Source: Winogradskyella marina | GTDB taxonomy: Bacteria > Bacteroidota > Bacteroidia > Flavobacteriales > Flavobacteriaceae | NCBI RefSeq assembly: GCF_015645385.1 | Contig: NZ_JADOET010000003.1 | Location: 186,001-250,000, forward strand | Direction: 5' to 3' | DNA: 64,000 nucleotides | Part shown: piece by piece, positions 15,670 to 25,009 of the stretch | Position numbering within the stretch: position 1 is the first letter of the stretch | Layout of the letters: each line of letters starts with the position of its first letter | Notes under the pieces: model-generated | What the model was told of the DNA's origin: nothing | The model's input: the letters and a program-made list of their open reading frames with translations, nothing else | Databases searched by the model: none | Position numbers and translations under genes: made by a program

Positions 15670-16722
15670 CTAATATTTTTGCAAAATCTTCTGTTGTAGT
15701 ACATTGTTTTCACCTCGCATTTCCATAGACACTGTTTTAGAATCAAAGTCAAATTTTAACAGTCCAAAACTCTCTACTGAAACGACCTTCTCAACTCTAT
15801 ATGGATTTGGTTCTCCACTAAAACCACGATAAGCATGGGTTAATCCGCTTGATGTAAAATCGATTAAAGGGTAATCTAGTCCCTCTATTTCAATTTTAGA
15901 AAACTCTGAAATATGTCTATCGCCAGAAAGCAAAATAACACCTTTGGCATTCGATTCTACAATTAAGGACTTTAATTTATCTACTTCATGCGGAAAATTT
16001 CCCCAAGTTTCAAAACCATGTTCGCTAGATAAAAACTGAATACTACTTACTATAATATTAAAATCTGCTTTCGATGTGGTTAATTCTTTACTTAACCAAT
16101 CCCATTGTGCTGTTCCTAAAACAGTACCTTCTCCATACGTGTTTGGTTGGTATCGTTTCTTTGAACCTTTTGCTTCAGTAAGTCCCGATCTAAAATAACG
16201 TGTATCTAAAACAATAATATTTAGCGTTCCTTTAGGAAGATTAATGAGTTCTGCATGGTAAACACCTGCTCTTTTTCGTCGTATATCGTTTTCATCAACC
16301 TCTAAGAAATCTAGCATTTCTATTTGACTCTCACTTTTAGCACTAAACTCTTCGCCTCCATCATTTAAACCATAGTCATGGTCATCCCAAGTTCCAAAAA
16401 TCTTGGCAGATGCTTTCAACGTCATATAACCTTCTGTTTGCGATTGTGTTCTATAATTCTTTCGAAGCAAATCCATGTTATCCGTATCTGCATAAACATT
16501 GTCGCCACCCCAAATCCAAACGTCAGGATTATGCTCTAAAATGGGTTTCCAAAGTTTGTTTTCTAGCTTTTGATTATCACAAGATCCAAAAGCGATTGTA
16601 TAATCAGAAAATACGGTATTCTCAGAATCAGCATTTTTTTCAACAGCAACGGTTTCTGTAGGTTTACAGCCAAAACTAAGACTAGCTATAAAACAACATA
16701 TAAGAAATTTAGAGTAATTCAT
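15670..16722 (-). CDS. PhoD-like alkaline phosphatase/phosphodiesterase lipoprotein
   Basis: A 350-residue lipoprotein, lipobox FGC at Cys19. The metallophosphatase motifs are complete: FGSCDNQ, WGGDNVYADTDN, GTWDDHDYGLND and LLSGDRHISE. They identify the PhoD/calcineurin-like group, which hydrolyses phosphate mono- or diesters at the cell surface with iron and calcium. The length is shorter than Bacillus PhoD but normal for Bacteroidota members. It ends 53 bases before the ndk start, so it is read toward ndk, and ndk also has its own -7 box. Natural substrate unknown. Confidence 0.85.
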   Translation of the reverse strand: MNYSKFLICCFIASLSFGCKPTETVAVEKNADSENTVFSDYTIAFGSCDNQKLENKLWKPILEHNPDVWIWGGDNVYADTDNMDLLRKNYRTQSQTEGYMTLKASAKIFGTWDDHDYGLNDGGEEFSAKSESQIEMLDFLEVDENDIRRKRAGVYHAELINLPKGTLNIIVLDTRYFRSGLTEAKGSKKRYQPNTYGEGTVLGTAQWDWLSKELTTSKADFNIIVSSIQFLSSEHGFETWGNFPHEVDKLKSLIVESNAKGVILLSGDRHISEFSKIEIEGLDYPLIDFTSSGLTHAYRGFSGEPNPYRVEKVVSVESFGLLKFDFDSKTVSMEMRGENNVLQQKILQKY

Positions 16723-16808
16723 ATTTTATTATTTTTGGCGTTAAAGATACTCTAAAAACCATTTACATAAATTTATGCTTATGTTATTAAATTGTATCTT
16801 CGCGCACT

Positions 16809-17828
16809 ATGACAAAAGAACAAATTTTAGAATTAAAAACACTACTAAACACACCAAATAACATTGTTATTGTACCGCATAGAAATCCCGATGGAGATGC
16901 CATGGGTTCTACACTAGGTTTATATCACTACCTTAAACAATACCAGCATAATGTTATAGTAATTGCACCAAATGACTATCCCGATTTCCTAAAATGGATA
17001 CCAGGAGAAGAAACTGTTTTAAAATTTGAAACGCAACAAGAGGACAGCAATACACATATTGAAAACGCCGACATTATATTCACATTAGATTTTAATGCCT
17101 TTCATCGTGCAGGACATCAAATGGCAGACGTTTTAGAGCAGTCATCAGCAATTAAAGTAATGATAGATCATCATCAGCAACCAGACGACTATGCTAAATA
17201 TATGTATTCTGATGTACGCATGTCTTCAACCTGTGAAATGGTTTATAATTTTATAGAAATGCTTGGCGATGACGCAAAAATCAATGCCACAATAGCAACC
17301 TGTCTTTATGTTGGAATTATGACAGATACAGGATCTTTCCGTTTTCCGGCAACCACCAGCAGAACGCACCAGGTTATAGGAAATCTAATTGAAAAAGGAG
17401 CCGATAATTCTCAAATACATAATAATATATACGACACTAATAGTTATAGTCGTTTACAATTATTAGGTAGAGCCATGCAGAATTTAAAAGTCATTCCAGA
17501 ATTAAGAACCGCATATATAACGCTGACTCAAGCTGAGTTAGACGAGTTCAATTTTAAAAAGGGAGATACAGAAGGTTTTGTTAATTATGCATTATCACTA
17601 AAAGGTATTATTTTTGCAGCCATCTTTATTGAAAGTCAACAAGACCAAATTATAAAGATATCCTTACGAAGTAAAGGTGAGTTCTCTGTTAACGAATTTT
17701 CCAGAGCACATTTTAATGGTGGAGGTCATACCAATGCTGCTGGAGGACGAAGTGAAGACGATATGCTAACAACAATAAATAAATTTATTAGTATATTACC
17801 GCAATATAAACAAGATTTGAGCCAATGA
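16809..17828 (+). CDS. DHH-family phosphoesterase (NrnA-like oligoribonuclease/pAp phosphatase)
   Basis: A 339-residue DHH/DHHA1 enzyme. The metal-binding motifs are RNPDGDAMGST (about 25-35), DFNAFHRAG, the DHH triad in IDHHQQPDDYA and TGSFRFPATT; the substrate-binding GGGHTNAAGG closes the DHHA1 domain near residue 310. In other bacteria such proteins degrade short RNA fragments or 3'-phosphoadenosine 5'-phosphate with manganese. TATCTTCG at 16795-16802 is a near-consensus -7 box 6 bases before the ATG. gldI follows 34 bases after the stop and is probably co-transcribed; this order is common in gliding flavobacteria. Confidence 0.88.
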   Translation: MTKEQILELKTLLNTPNNIVIVPHRNPDGDAMGSTLGLYHYLKQYQHNVIVIAPNDYPDFLKWIPGEETVLKFETQQEDSNTHIENADIIFTLDFNAFHRAGHQMADVLEQSSAIKVMIDHHQQPDDYAKYMYSDVRMSSTCEMVYNFIEMLGDDAKINATIATCLYVGIMTDTGSFRFPATTSRTHQVIGNLIEKGADNSQIHNNIYDTNSYSRLQLLGRAMQNLKVIPELRTAYITLTQAELDEFNFKKGDTEGFVNYALSLKGIIFAAIFIESQQDQIIKISLRSKGEFSVNEFSRAHFNGGGHTNAAGGRSEDDMLTTINKFISILPQYKQDLSQ

Positions 17829-17862
17829 AACCCCTAAATTGGTATCATTAAAATATGAAAAT

Positions 17863-18396
17863 ATGAAAAACCTACTCATACTCACTATTGTACTGTTACT
17901 GTGTTTCAGCTGTAAACCGCCAGAAGCAAGACTACCAGAATCCGTTCAATCTGGTTCTTTCTTAAAAGCGTCAGCAGAACGCAATAAAAAGCTTAACGAA
18001 TTAGAACACGAACAAATTCAAGATATAATAAAGAGTAATCCTGATAAAAATTACATCGCTTCAGAAAGTGGTTTTTGGTATTATTACAATACTAAAATGG
18101 AAAATGATACGATTCAACCACAATTTGGAGATGTCGTTCAATTTACATTTGATGTTTCAAATATTGAAGGAGATGAAATATATGCCAACACCAATAAAAC
18201 CTATGTAATGGACAAGGAAGAATTGTTCACAGGGTTGCGTGAAGGTTTAAAACTCTTAAAACCTACTGAAACAGCAACATTTATATTTCCATCTCAAAAA
18301 GCCTATGGTTATTATGGAGATGAAAGTAAAGTAGGAACTAATGTTCCATTAATTTGTGAAGTAACTTTAAACACTATAACTAAAAGAAATGATTAA
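17863..18396 (+). CDS. gldI: Gliding motility-associated FKBP-type peptidyl-prolyl isomerase GldI
   Basis: ATG 17863 ([17 protein letters not shown]) gives the lipoprotein signal peptide; the TTG at 17839 adds only unneeded residues. The product is 177 residues, with the acylated cysteine at 17. The FKBP domain fills the C-terminal 110 residues: [39 protein letters not shown] and VPLICEVTL. GldI is a periplasmic folding helper needed for gliding and type IX secretion in Flavobacterium. It overlaps the next gene, a larger prolyl isomerase, by 8 bases, so both are translated together. Confidence 0.88.
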   Translation: MKNLLILTIVLLLCFSCKPPEARLPESVQSGSFLKASAERNKKLNELEHEQIQDIIKSNPDKNYIASESGFWYYYNTKMENDTIQPQFGDVVQFTFDVSNIEGDEIYANTNKTYVMDKEELFTGLREGLKLLKPTETATFIFPSQKAYGYYGDESKVGTNVPLICEVTLNTITKRND

Positions 18397-19606
18397 AAAT
18401 GCACTAGCAACACTTGTTGTATTATTAGTATTATCGAGTACATCTTGTCAGGACAAATATCCCGATTTAGAAGAAGGACTTTATGCCGAATTTATAACCT
18501 CAAAAGACACCATGGTAGCGAAACTCTTTTATGAGAAAGCACCTGTAACCGTTGCAAATTTTGTGGCTCTGGCAGAAGGAAACCATCCTCTAGTAAAAGA
18601 AGACTTTAAAGGAAAACCTTTTTATGATGGCTTAACGTTTCATCGTGTGATGAACAATTTTATGATTCAAGGTGGTGACCCAACCGGAACAGGTTCTGGT
18701 GATCCAGGTTATAAATTTGAAGATGAACTTGTCCAAGAATTAAAACATGACAAACCAGGTATATTATCTATGGCAAACTCTGGTGTTAACTCTAATGGAA
18801 GTCAATTTTATATTACTGAAAAAGCAACACAATGGTTAGACGGCTATGATGCTAATGGTATTTTAAAAAACTGTGATAACCCAAGAGTATCATGCCATGC
18901 TGTTTTTGGCGAATTGGTAAAAGGGCTTAATGTGCTCGATACTATTTCTAATGTAAAAGTTGCCCCTAGAACTAACAAACCACTAGAAGACGTTGTAATT
19001 AATAAGTTAAACATTATTAGAATTGGTACTACAGCAAAAAAGTTTGATGCACCAAAAGTGTTTACTGAAGAATTACCTAAAATCAAAGAACGTGCTGCAG
19101 CTGCAAAAGCAGAAGCAGAGAAAAAAGCAGAAGCTGCAAAAGCAGAAGCGAAAGCTAAAGCGGATGCTGCAAAAGTTGAGTTCTTAAAAAAGAATGAAGA
19201 ATTAAAAGGCCGTAAAATTGAATCTCCAACAGGTATGGCAATGATATTTACACATGAAAGCAATGGTGAAAAACCAAATGCAACGCAACGTGTTAATATT
19301 GATTGTGCTGGTTATTTAGAAAATGGAGAGCTCTTCTGGACGACCTTAAAGGATGTTGCTGAGAAAAATGGCAAATACGACGAAGGGTTTGATAAAGCTG
19401 GTCGTTATGTTCCTTTTGATATGCCATATAATGAAACAGCAGGTTTAATTGCTGGGTTTAGAGAAGCTATGCTTAACATGAAAATAGGTGATAAAGCTAG
19501 AGTTTTTATCCCTTATTATTTAGGTTATGGAGAAAGAGGAAATCCACCTGTTATTCCAGCAAGAGCCAACTTAATTTTCGATATTGAATTGGTAAGTATA
19601 AAGTAG
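18389..19606 (+). CDS. Cyclophilin-FKBP fusion peptidyl-prolyl isomerase (lipoprotein)
   Basis: A 405-residue lipoprotein (lipobox TSC, Cys20) with two unrelated prolyl isomerase domains. Residues about 30-210 are a cyclophilin: [43 protein letters not shown] split in two, [10 protein letters not shown] and [10 protein letters not shown] helical linker of Ala/Glu/Lys repeats ([20 protein letters not shown]) spans about 230-265. Residues 275-405 are an FKBP domain: [59 protein letters not shown]. Both domains speed proline isomerisation of exported proteins. It is coupled to gldI by an 8-base overlap and followed by a strong terminator. Confidence 0.88.
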   Translation: MIKNALATLVVLLVLSSTSCQDKYPDLEEGLYAEFITSKDTMVAKLFYEKAPVTVANFVALAEGNHPLVKEDFKGKPFYDGLTFHRVMNNFMIQGGDPTGTGSGDPGYKFEDELVQELKHDKPGILSMANSGVNSNGSQFYITEKATQWLDGYDANGILKNCDNPRVSCHAVFGELVKGLNVLDTISNVKVAPRTNKPLEDVVINKLNIIRIGTTAKKFDAPKVFTEELPKIKERAAAAKAEAEKKAEAAKAEAKAKADAAKVEFLKKNEELKGRKIESPTGMAMIFTHESNGEKPNATQRVNIDCAGYLENGELFWTTLKDVAEKNGKYDEGFDKAGRYVPFDMPYNETAGLIAGFREAMLNMKIGDKARVFIPYYLGYGERGNPPVIPARANLIFDIELVSIK

Positions 19607-19630
19607 TTTTATAATTATAACATATAAAAA

Positions 19631-19667
19631 AGCAGCTATTCGGAGATTTGAATAGCTGCTTTTTTTA
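19631..19667 (+). terminator. Terminator after the cyclophilin-FKBP gene
   Basis: An 11-base perfect stem, AGCAGCTATTC (19631-19641) with GAATAGCTGCT (19650-19660), then seven T residues. It lies 24 bases after the stop codon. Confidence 0.85.
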
Positions 19668-19677
19668 TAATGAATTA

Positions 19678-19708
19678 GACCTGTCAGGTTTTAAAAACCT
19701 GACAGGTC
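19678..19708. repeat. Perfect 31-base palindrome (GACCTGTCAGGTTTT type)
   Basis: GACCTGTCAGGTTTT and its exact complement AAAACCTGACAGGTC flank a single A. It lies between the convergent isomerase and pepD genes and can serve as a second, bidirectional terminator. The same palindrome family recurs between genes in many Bacteroidota. Confidence 0.75.
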
Positions 19709-19720
19709 TTTTAATGTAAA

Positions 19721-21184
19721 TTAAGCTTTAGGAATGTTTTTCAATATTTCTAATACAAATTCCCAATACTTCTGAGCAGATGAAATTTGTGCTCGTTCAT
19801 CTGGCGAATGTGCTCCTTTAATATTTGGACCAAAACTAATCATATCCATTTCTGGGTAATGCGTGCCTAATATACCACATTCTAATCCTGCGTGACAAGC
19901 AGCTACATGTGGTTTCTCACCATTATTTAAGCGTTCATAAATTGGCACCATCACTTTTAAAATCGCAGAATCCATATTTGGTGCCCAACCAGGATAATCA
20001 CCAGAAAGTTCTACTTCACAACCTGTTAATTCAAAAGTTGCACGTAATGTATTGGCTAAATCTAGTTTTGTACTTTCTACAGAACTACGCGTTAAACAAC
20101 CAATTTTAATAGCACCATCTTTTACAATAACTCTAGCAATATTATTAGACGTTTCTACCAATCCTTCAATATCTGGACTCATTCTGTAAACCCCATTATG
20201 TGCCGCATACAATGCTCTAGTTAAACCTTCTTGCACACCTAGATCCATTATTTTTTCTGGAGTTTCTGTTTTAGAAACAATGACCTCTAGATCTGGTTCC
20301 ATCGTTTTAAATTCTACTTTAAGCATATCTGCATTCTCCTTCATTTCAGCTTCAAAAGCAGCTTCATGCACAGCATCAATAGCAACGATTGCATTGCTTT
20401 CTCTTGGAATTGCATTGCGTAAACTTCCTCCATCAATTTCAGCAATACGAAGTCCAAAATTTTCAAAACCATCAAATAATAAACGGTTCATTAATTTATT
20501 AGCATTTCCTAAACCTTCATGGATTTGCATACCTGAATGACCACCTTGTAAGCCTTTTACTGTAATAGTATAACCAGTTTTAAACTCAGGTGTTTCCTCT
20601 TCTTTATAATCTCGAGTTGCAGTCACATCTACTCCACCTGCACAACCTACTCCAATTTCATCATCTTCTTCGGTATCTAAATTTAAAAGAATATCGCCTT
20701 TAAGCAAACCACCTTTTAAACCTTTAGCACCTGTCATTCCTGTTTCTTCATCAATAGTAAACAAGGCTTCCAAAGCAGGATGCGCAATAGTATCACTTTC
20801 TAAAATTGCCATAATTGTAGCAACACCTAATCCGTTATCAGCTCCAAGTGTTGTGCCTTTCGCTTTAACCCAATCTCCTTCAATATGCATGTCTATACCT
20901 TGCTCATCGAAATTAAAAACCGTATCATTATTTTTTTGATGAACCATATCTAAATGCGATTGCATTACAATGGGCTTTCGGTCTTCCATTCCTTTTGATG
21001 CTGGTTTGCGAATAATAACATTACCAACTTCATCTTCTATGGTTTCTAAATTGAGAGACTTTCCAAAATCTTTCATAAATTGAATGACACGCGCTTCCTT
21101 TTTAGAAGGTCGAGGCACAGCATTTAAATCTGCGAATTTATTCCATAGTTGTGTAGGCTCTAGGGCTCTTATTTCTGAACTCAT
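19721..21184 (-). CDS. pepD: Aminoacyl-histidine dipeptidase (peptidase D, M20)
   Basis: A 487-residue cytosolic M20C metallopeptidase that splits Xaa-His dipeptides such as carnosine, using two zinc ions. The metal-site motifs are VMQSHLDMVHQ (about 80-90), GADNGLGVATIMA, IDEETGMTGAKGL, LLNLDTEEDDEIGVGCAGG and the dimerisation-domain GGHSGMQIHEG. The C-terminal HAGLECGILG and FGPNIKGAHSPDE complete the family signature. The length agrees with E. coli PepD. ATG 21184 is preceded by TACCTTTG (plus-strand 21205-21212), a good -7 box 20 bases upstream. Monocistronic. Confidence 0.95.
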   Translation of the reverse strand: MSSEIRALEPTQLWNKFADLNAVPRPSKKEARVIQFMKDFGKSLNLETIEDEVGNVIIRKPASKGMEDRKPIVMQSHLDMVHQKNNDTVFNFDEQGIDMHIEGDWVKAKGTTLGADNGLGVATIMAILESDTIAHPALEALFTIDEETGMTGAKGLKGGLLKGDILLNLDTEEDDEIGVGCAGGVDVTATRDYKEEETPEFKTGYTITVKGLQGGHSGMQIHEGLGNANKLMNRLLFDGFENFGLRIAEIDGGSLRNAIPRESNAIVAIDAVHEAAFEAEMKENADMLKVEFKTMEPDLEVIVSKTETPEKIMDLGVQEGLTRALYAAHNGVYRMSPDIEGLVETSNNIARVIVKDGAIKIGCLTRSSVESTKLDLANTLRATFELTGCEVELSGDYPGWAPNMDSAILKVMVPIYERLNNGEKPHVAACHAGLECGILGTHYPEMDMISFGPNIKGAHSPDERAQISSAQKYWEFVLEILKNIPKA

Positions 21185-21399
21185 AAATCTTGTTTTTAGA
21201 TTTGCAAAGGTACAAAATCCATTTATCTCTTTTGGGGCATTCTAAACTTGTTTCAAATACAAAAAACAATGTTACTCTAACAACAATATTTTACAATTAC
21301 AGTAGTGGCATTTCAATAGATTTCTCAACTTTTGTAAGAAATTTATAGATTCAATCTGTATATTTACAAGTTGAAAACATTGGTAAAACAGCACACAAT

Positions 21400-23022
21400 A
21401 TGAGACACTTAAACACTCCAGAAAATCACAGACGTTATATTAAAAAATTCACAGGATTACACCTACTTGCGATAGTTTGTGTAATGGCAAGCTGTGCGCC
21501 TAAAAGTTCTGATAAAAACTATGTTTCCGATGTTTACCAAACATCACAAGCTGGCGACAACCTCAAATTAGTAACTAGTGATGCTATTAAAACGTCCACT
21601 GATATAAAAAAGGTGACTTTAGAACTACATCCTGAAGAAGAATTTCAAAAGTATTACGGTTTTGGTGCTTCCTTTACAGAATCTTCAGCATGGAATTTAG
21701 CGACCATTCCTGTAGAATCTAGAAAAAATGTTTTAACCAAACTATTTAGTCCGACAGAAGGAGCTGGATTCACACTTACAAGAACACATATTAATAGTAG
21801 TGATTATTCTAACAATCATTACACCTATATTGAAGAAGGTGACGAAGATCTTTCAACCTTTAGCATACATGAAGACATGAAAGGTTTTACTGGTGACGAA
21901 AACGACCAAGTACGTGGTATTGAACTTGTAGAACCTGGTTACGATATTATTCCAATGATTTTAGAAGCATCTAGTATTCCTGGTGCTGATTTTAAAATTA
22001 TCGCTTCACCTTGGAGTCCACCATCTTGGATGAAAGCTGGTGAAACAGCGAAAATGACTAACGGAAGTTTACTACCAGAATATTATGGTCTTTGGGCAGA
22101 ATACATGTCAAAATATGTATCAGCTTATAAAGAACAAGGCATTGATATTTGGGGAATTACACCTCAAAACGAACCACTTCACGCTCATGATGCACATTGG
22201 GATAGTAATGGGTTTACACCAGAGCAAGGTCGTGATTTCTTAAGAGATCACCTTGGTCCACAATTGGTTAAAGATGATCATCTTAACCTCGATGATTTAG
22301 AATCTGGCTTACGTGTTCTCATTTATGATCATAACAAATCTACAATGAACGACTATGTCGCAAAAACGTATGAAGATCCTGAAGCTTCAAAATATGCTTG
22401 GGGAACTGCTTTTCATTGGTACACAAATTCTGAGTTAAAAGAAAACAACTGGTATGCGGAAGAGTTAGCTGAATTACAAAAAAACTGGCCAAACAAAGCC
22501 ATGATTCATACCGAATCAAGTATTGATATAGACAAGAATGATCCTATTGGTCAATATTGGAGAGAAAGTCCTGATTATGCAGGCATGTTTGTACCGTTTG
22601 AAACTTACGCTAACGACATTATTACAGATTTAAATCACGGAACTCAGGGTTACATTGAGTGGTGCAGTATATTGAGTCATAAAGGCCAACCTAATCCTTA
22701 CGATAATTTTAATAGTGCTCCAGTACTCATCAACCCTATTACAGATGAAGTTATTTACACACCGCTTTATTATTTACTTAGTCATTTTAGTAAATTTATT
22801 CGTCCTGATGCACGCCGTATTGCCTTAACAGGTGAGAATGTAAATGGACTGATTTATACAGCAGCTAAAAATCCAGATGGCTCAATCGCTGTGGTTGTTT
22901 ATAATAATAAAGAAGAGCCTTTTGACGTATCACTAACCATAGAAACTGAAACTTACACCACTCAAATTGCACCAAGAGCTATGCAAACTATTCATTTGCG
23001 AAGTGATATAGAAAAACAATAA
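21400..23022 (+). CDS. Glycoside hydrolase family 30 (glucosylceramidase-like) lipoprotein
   Basis: A 540-residue exported enzyme. The signal peptide sits behind a polar leader and ends with ASC (Cys at about 32), so it is probably a lipoprotein. The GH30 (beta/alpha)8 barrel is clear: FGASFTESSAWNL near 85, SPWSPPSWMK near 205, the acid/base Glu258 in ITPQNEP and the nucleophile Glu372 in MIHTESS. The C-terminal 80 residues form the side beta-sandwich. Family members cleave beta-glucosidic or beta-1,6-glucan bonds; substrate cannot be told. No SusC/SusD pair or other carbohydrate gene is adjacent, so it is not part of a polysaccharide utilisation locus in this window. Confidence 0.9.
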   Translation: MRHLNTPENHRRYIKKFTGLHLLAIVCVMASCAPKSSDKNYVSDVYQTSQAGDNLKLVTSDAIKTSTDIKKVTLELHPEEEFQKYYGFGASFTESSAWNLATIPVESRKNVLTKLFSPTEGAGFTLTRTHINSSDYSNNHYTYIEEGDEDLSTFSIHEDMKGFTGDENDQVRGIELVEPGYDIIPMILEASSIPGADFKIIASPWSPPSWMKAGETAKMTNGSLLPEYYGLWAEYMSKYVSAYKEQGIDIWGITPQNEPLHAHDAHWDSNGFTPEQGRDFLRDHLGPQLVKDDHLNLDDLESGLRVLIYDHNKSTMNDYVAKTYEDPEASKYAWGTAFHWYTNSELKENNWYAEELAELQKNWPNKAMIHTESSIDIDKNDPIGQYWRESPDYAGMFVPFETYANDIITDLNHGTQGYIEWCSILSHKGQPNPYDNFNSAPVLINPITDEVIYTPLYYLLSHFSKFIRPDARRIALTGENVNGLIYTAAKNPDGSIAVVVYNNKEEPFDVSLTIETETYTTQIAPRAMQTIHLRSDIEKQ

Positions 23023-23089
23023 GTTTAGTATATAATAAGGGGTTGGAAAACTCATATAGTTTAAATTGAATTTCGTTAACAACACAAAA

Positions 23090-23728
23090 ATGGACAAACA
23101 CGACGAAACATTTGAAACTTGGAATAATATTGCATCTATTTATCAAGATAAGTTTATGAACTTAGACTTGTATGATGATACTTATGATTATATCTGTGAT
23201 TCCATTACAGTGTCCAATGCAAAACTGTTAGAGATTGGTTGTGGTCCAGGAAATATCACAAAATATCTATTATCCAAAAGACCTGACTTTGATATTCTAG
23301 GTATTGATATTGCTCCAAATATGATTGAATTTGCGAAAAAGAATAACCCAAGGGCAAATTTTGCTGTTATGGACAGTCGTCAAATTAACACGCTTCCCAC
23401 TAAATATGATGGAATAATTGCTGGGTTTTGTTTACCATACTTGTCACAACATGAAAGTAACAAACTAATATCTGACGCATACAATGGATTAAACGAAAAC
23501 GGATTAATTTATTTAAGTTTTGTTGAAGGAAATCCTAAAAAATCCCATTTTAAAGTTAGTGATTTCGGCAGAGTTTATTTTCAATTTCACAATTTAGAGG
23601 ATTTAATAAATCAATTGAAAAAATCTAAATTTAACACTATAAAAACCTTTAATATAAAGTTTAAAAAATCAGAATCTGAATTTGAAACACATACAGTACT
23701 TACTGCAAGGAAGAAAAAGATGACATAG
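23090..23728 (+). CDS. Class I SAM-dependent methyltransferase
   Basis: ATG 23090 (MDKHDETFETWNNIA) is preferred over an upstream TTG. The product is 212 residues, with the SAM-binding motif I LLEIGCGPGNITKYLL at about residue 42-57, motif II (DILGIDIAPNMIEFAKK) and motif III-like YDGIIAGFCLPYL. The N-terminal part, with EFYDxxA-like WNNIASIYQDKFM, is typical of small-molecule methyltransferases of the UbiE/COQ5 group. The acceptor is unknown. It stands alone between GH30 and DUF3810 genes, with about 65 bases on the left. Confidence 0.85.
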   Translation: MDKHDETFETWNNIASIYQDKFMNLDLYDDTYDYICDSITVSNAKLLEIGCGPGNITKYLLSKRPDFDILGIDIAPNMIEFAKKNNPRANFAVMDSRQINTLPTKYDGIIAGFCLPYLSQHESNKLISDAYNGLNENGLIYLSFVEGNPKKSHFKVSDFGRVYFQFHNLEDLINQLKKSKFNTIKTFNIKFKKSESEFETHTVLTARKKKMT

Positions 23729-23826
23729 CTTTGAAACACTTCGATGGAAACTTTAGCTATTAAAAATAGCGTTCCCTTTATTAAAAAATAAAAACCGCAA
23801 TCCAAACTTTTCTCTATTTTTGAGTC

Positions 23827-24894
23827 ATGCGTAAAAACAAAAAACTAATCCTTGTTCTTTTCTTCATCCTTCAGGTGCTTTTTATATCTCAATTAAAACA
23901 CTTTCCTGAATTTGTTGAGCAATTTTACAGCAATGGACTTTACGTGTTTTTATCAAAATTATCGCGCTATGTTTTTGGCTGGATTCCATTTTCTATTGGC
24001 GATATCTTTTACACTTTAGGAAGCATCTACCTCATAAGGTGGTTTATTGTAAACCGAAAACGCATTATTAAAGACACTAGAAATTGGCTCTTAGACATTG
24101 GAGCTACCTTATCCATTGCCTATTTTGCGTTTCATATACTTTGGGCATTTAATTATTATAGACAACCACTTTATAAATCACTAAATCTTGAAGCCGATTA
24201 TACCACAGAACAGTTGGTTACCTTTACAAAACAACTGATTCAAAAATCGAATACATTACAACTTCAACTAGCAAAAAATGATACGCTAAAAGTTGAGATG
24301 CCATATACGAAGTCTGAAATATTAAGGAAAGTAAAAGACGGATACAAAACACTTTCTGAGCAATATCCACATCTTGAATACCATCCTAAAAGCATTAAAA
24401 AATCTATATATAGCTTACCGCTCACTTATATGGGTTTTTCGGGTTACTTAAATCCATTTACAAATGAAGCTCAGGTAAACGGTTTAATTTCATCGTACAA
24501 ATTTCCAACAACGGCTTGTCATGAAGCAGCACATCAATTAGGCTACGCAGCAGAAAACGAAGCTAATTTTATAGGTAGTTTAGCAGCCATTCATAATGAT
24601 GATATGTATTTTAAGTATTCTGGTTATACGTTTGCGCTTCGCTATTGTTTAGCAGAAGTTTTTAAACGAGATCCAGAACTTTATGATGCAATATTAGCAT
24701 CTGTAAATACAGGTATCTTAAAAAACTACCATGAAGTCCGATTATTTTGGGAAGCTCATGAAAACCGAATTGAACCTATTTTCGAAAAAACATTCGATAA
24801 CTTTTTAAAAGCCAACAATCAATCTGCAGGCATGAAGAGTTATAGCTACGTCGTTGCGCTTTTGGTTAATTATTATGAAGACCAACCTTTATAA
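23827..24894 (+). CDS. DUF3810-domain membrane protein (zinc-protease-like)
   Basis: A 355-residue protein. Three membrane helices occupy the first 120 residues (LILVLFFILQVLFISQL; WIPFSIGDIFYTLGSIYLIRW; WLLDIGATLSIAYFAFHILW). The remainder is a soluble domain with HEAAHQLGYAAENEANFIG near 240, which has the HExxH form of a metallopeptidase plus a downstream Glu/Asn pattern. YMGFSGYLNPFTNEAQVN is also conserved in the family. The physiological role is unknown. TATTTTTG at 23815-23822 ends four bases before the ATG; if it is the -7 box, the transcript would be leaderless. No -33 box is obvious. Confidence 0.85.
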   Translation: MRKNKKLILVLFFILQVLFISQLKHFPEFVEQFYSNGLYVFLSKLSRYVFGWIPFSIGDIFYTLGSIYLIRWFIVNRKRIIKDTRNWLLDIGATLSIAYFAFHILWAFNYYRQPLYKSLNLEADYTTEQLVTFTKQLIQKSNTLQLQLAKNDTLKVEMPYTKSEILRKVKDGYKTLSEQYPHLEYHPKSIKKSIYSLPLTYMGFSGYLNPFTNEAQVNGLISSYKFPTTACHEAAHQLGYAAENEANFIGSLAAIHNDDMYFKYSGYTFALRYCLAEVFKRDPELYDAILASVNTGILKNYHEVRLFWEAHENRIEPIFEKTFDNFLKANNQSAGMKSYSYVVALLVNYYEDQPL

Positions 24895-25009
24895 TACCTA
24901 CAATTTCATCACATTTTCAGCATTGAAGTAAACGTTAAAATTTTCAAATTCAATTTTTCTTTAATGTGAAATTCCTATCTTTAAAACTCAATCTAACTAA
25001 CCAAAATAT

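Noticed and set aside
18844..19263. Minus-strand ORF rich in Ala and Ser
   Set aside because: It is the reverse shadow of the Ala/Lys/Glu linker in the isomerase gene.
21400..23022. Polysaccharide utilisation locus around the GH30 enzyme
   Set aside because: No SusC/SusD genes, sensor or second glycosidase lie nearby.
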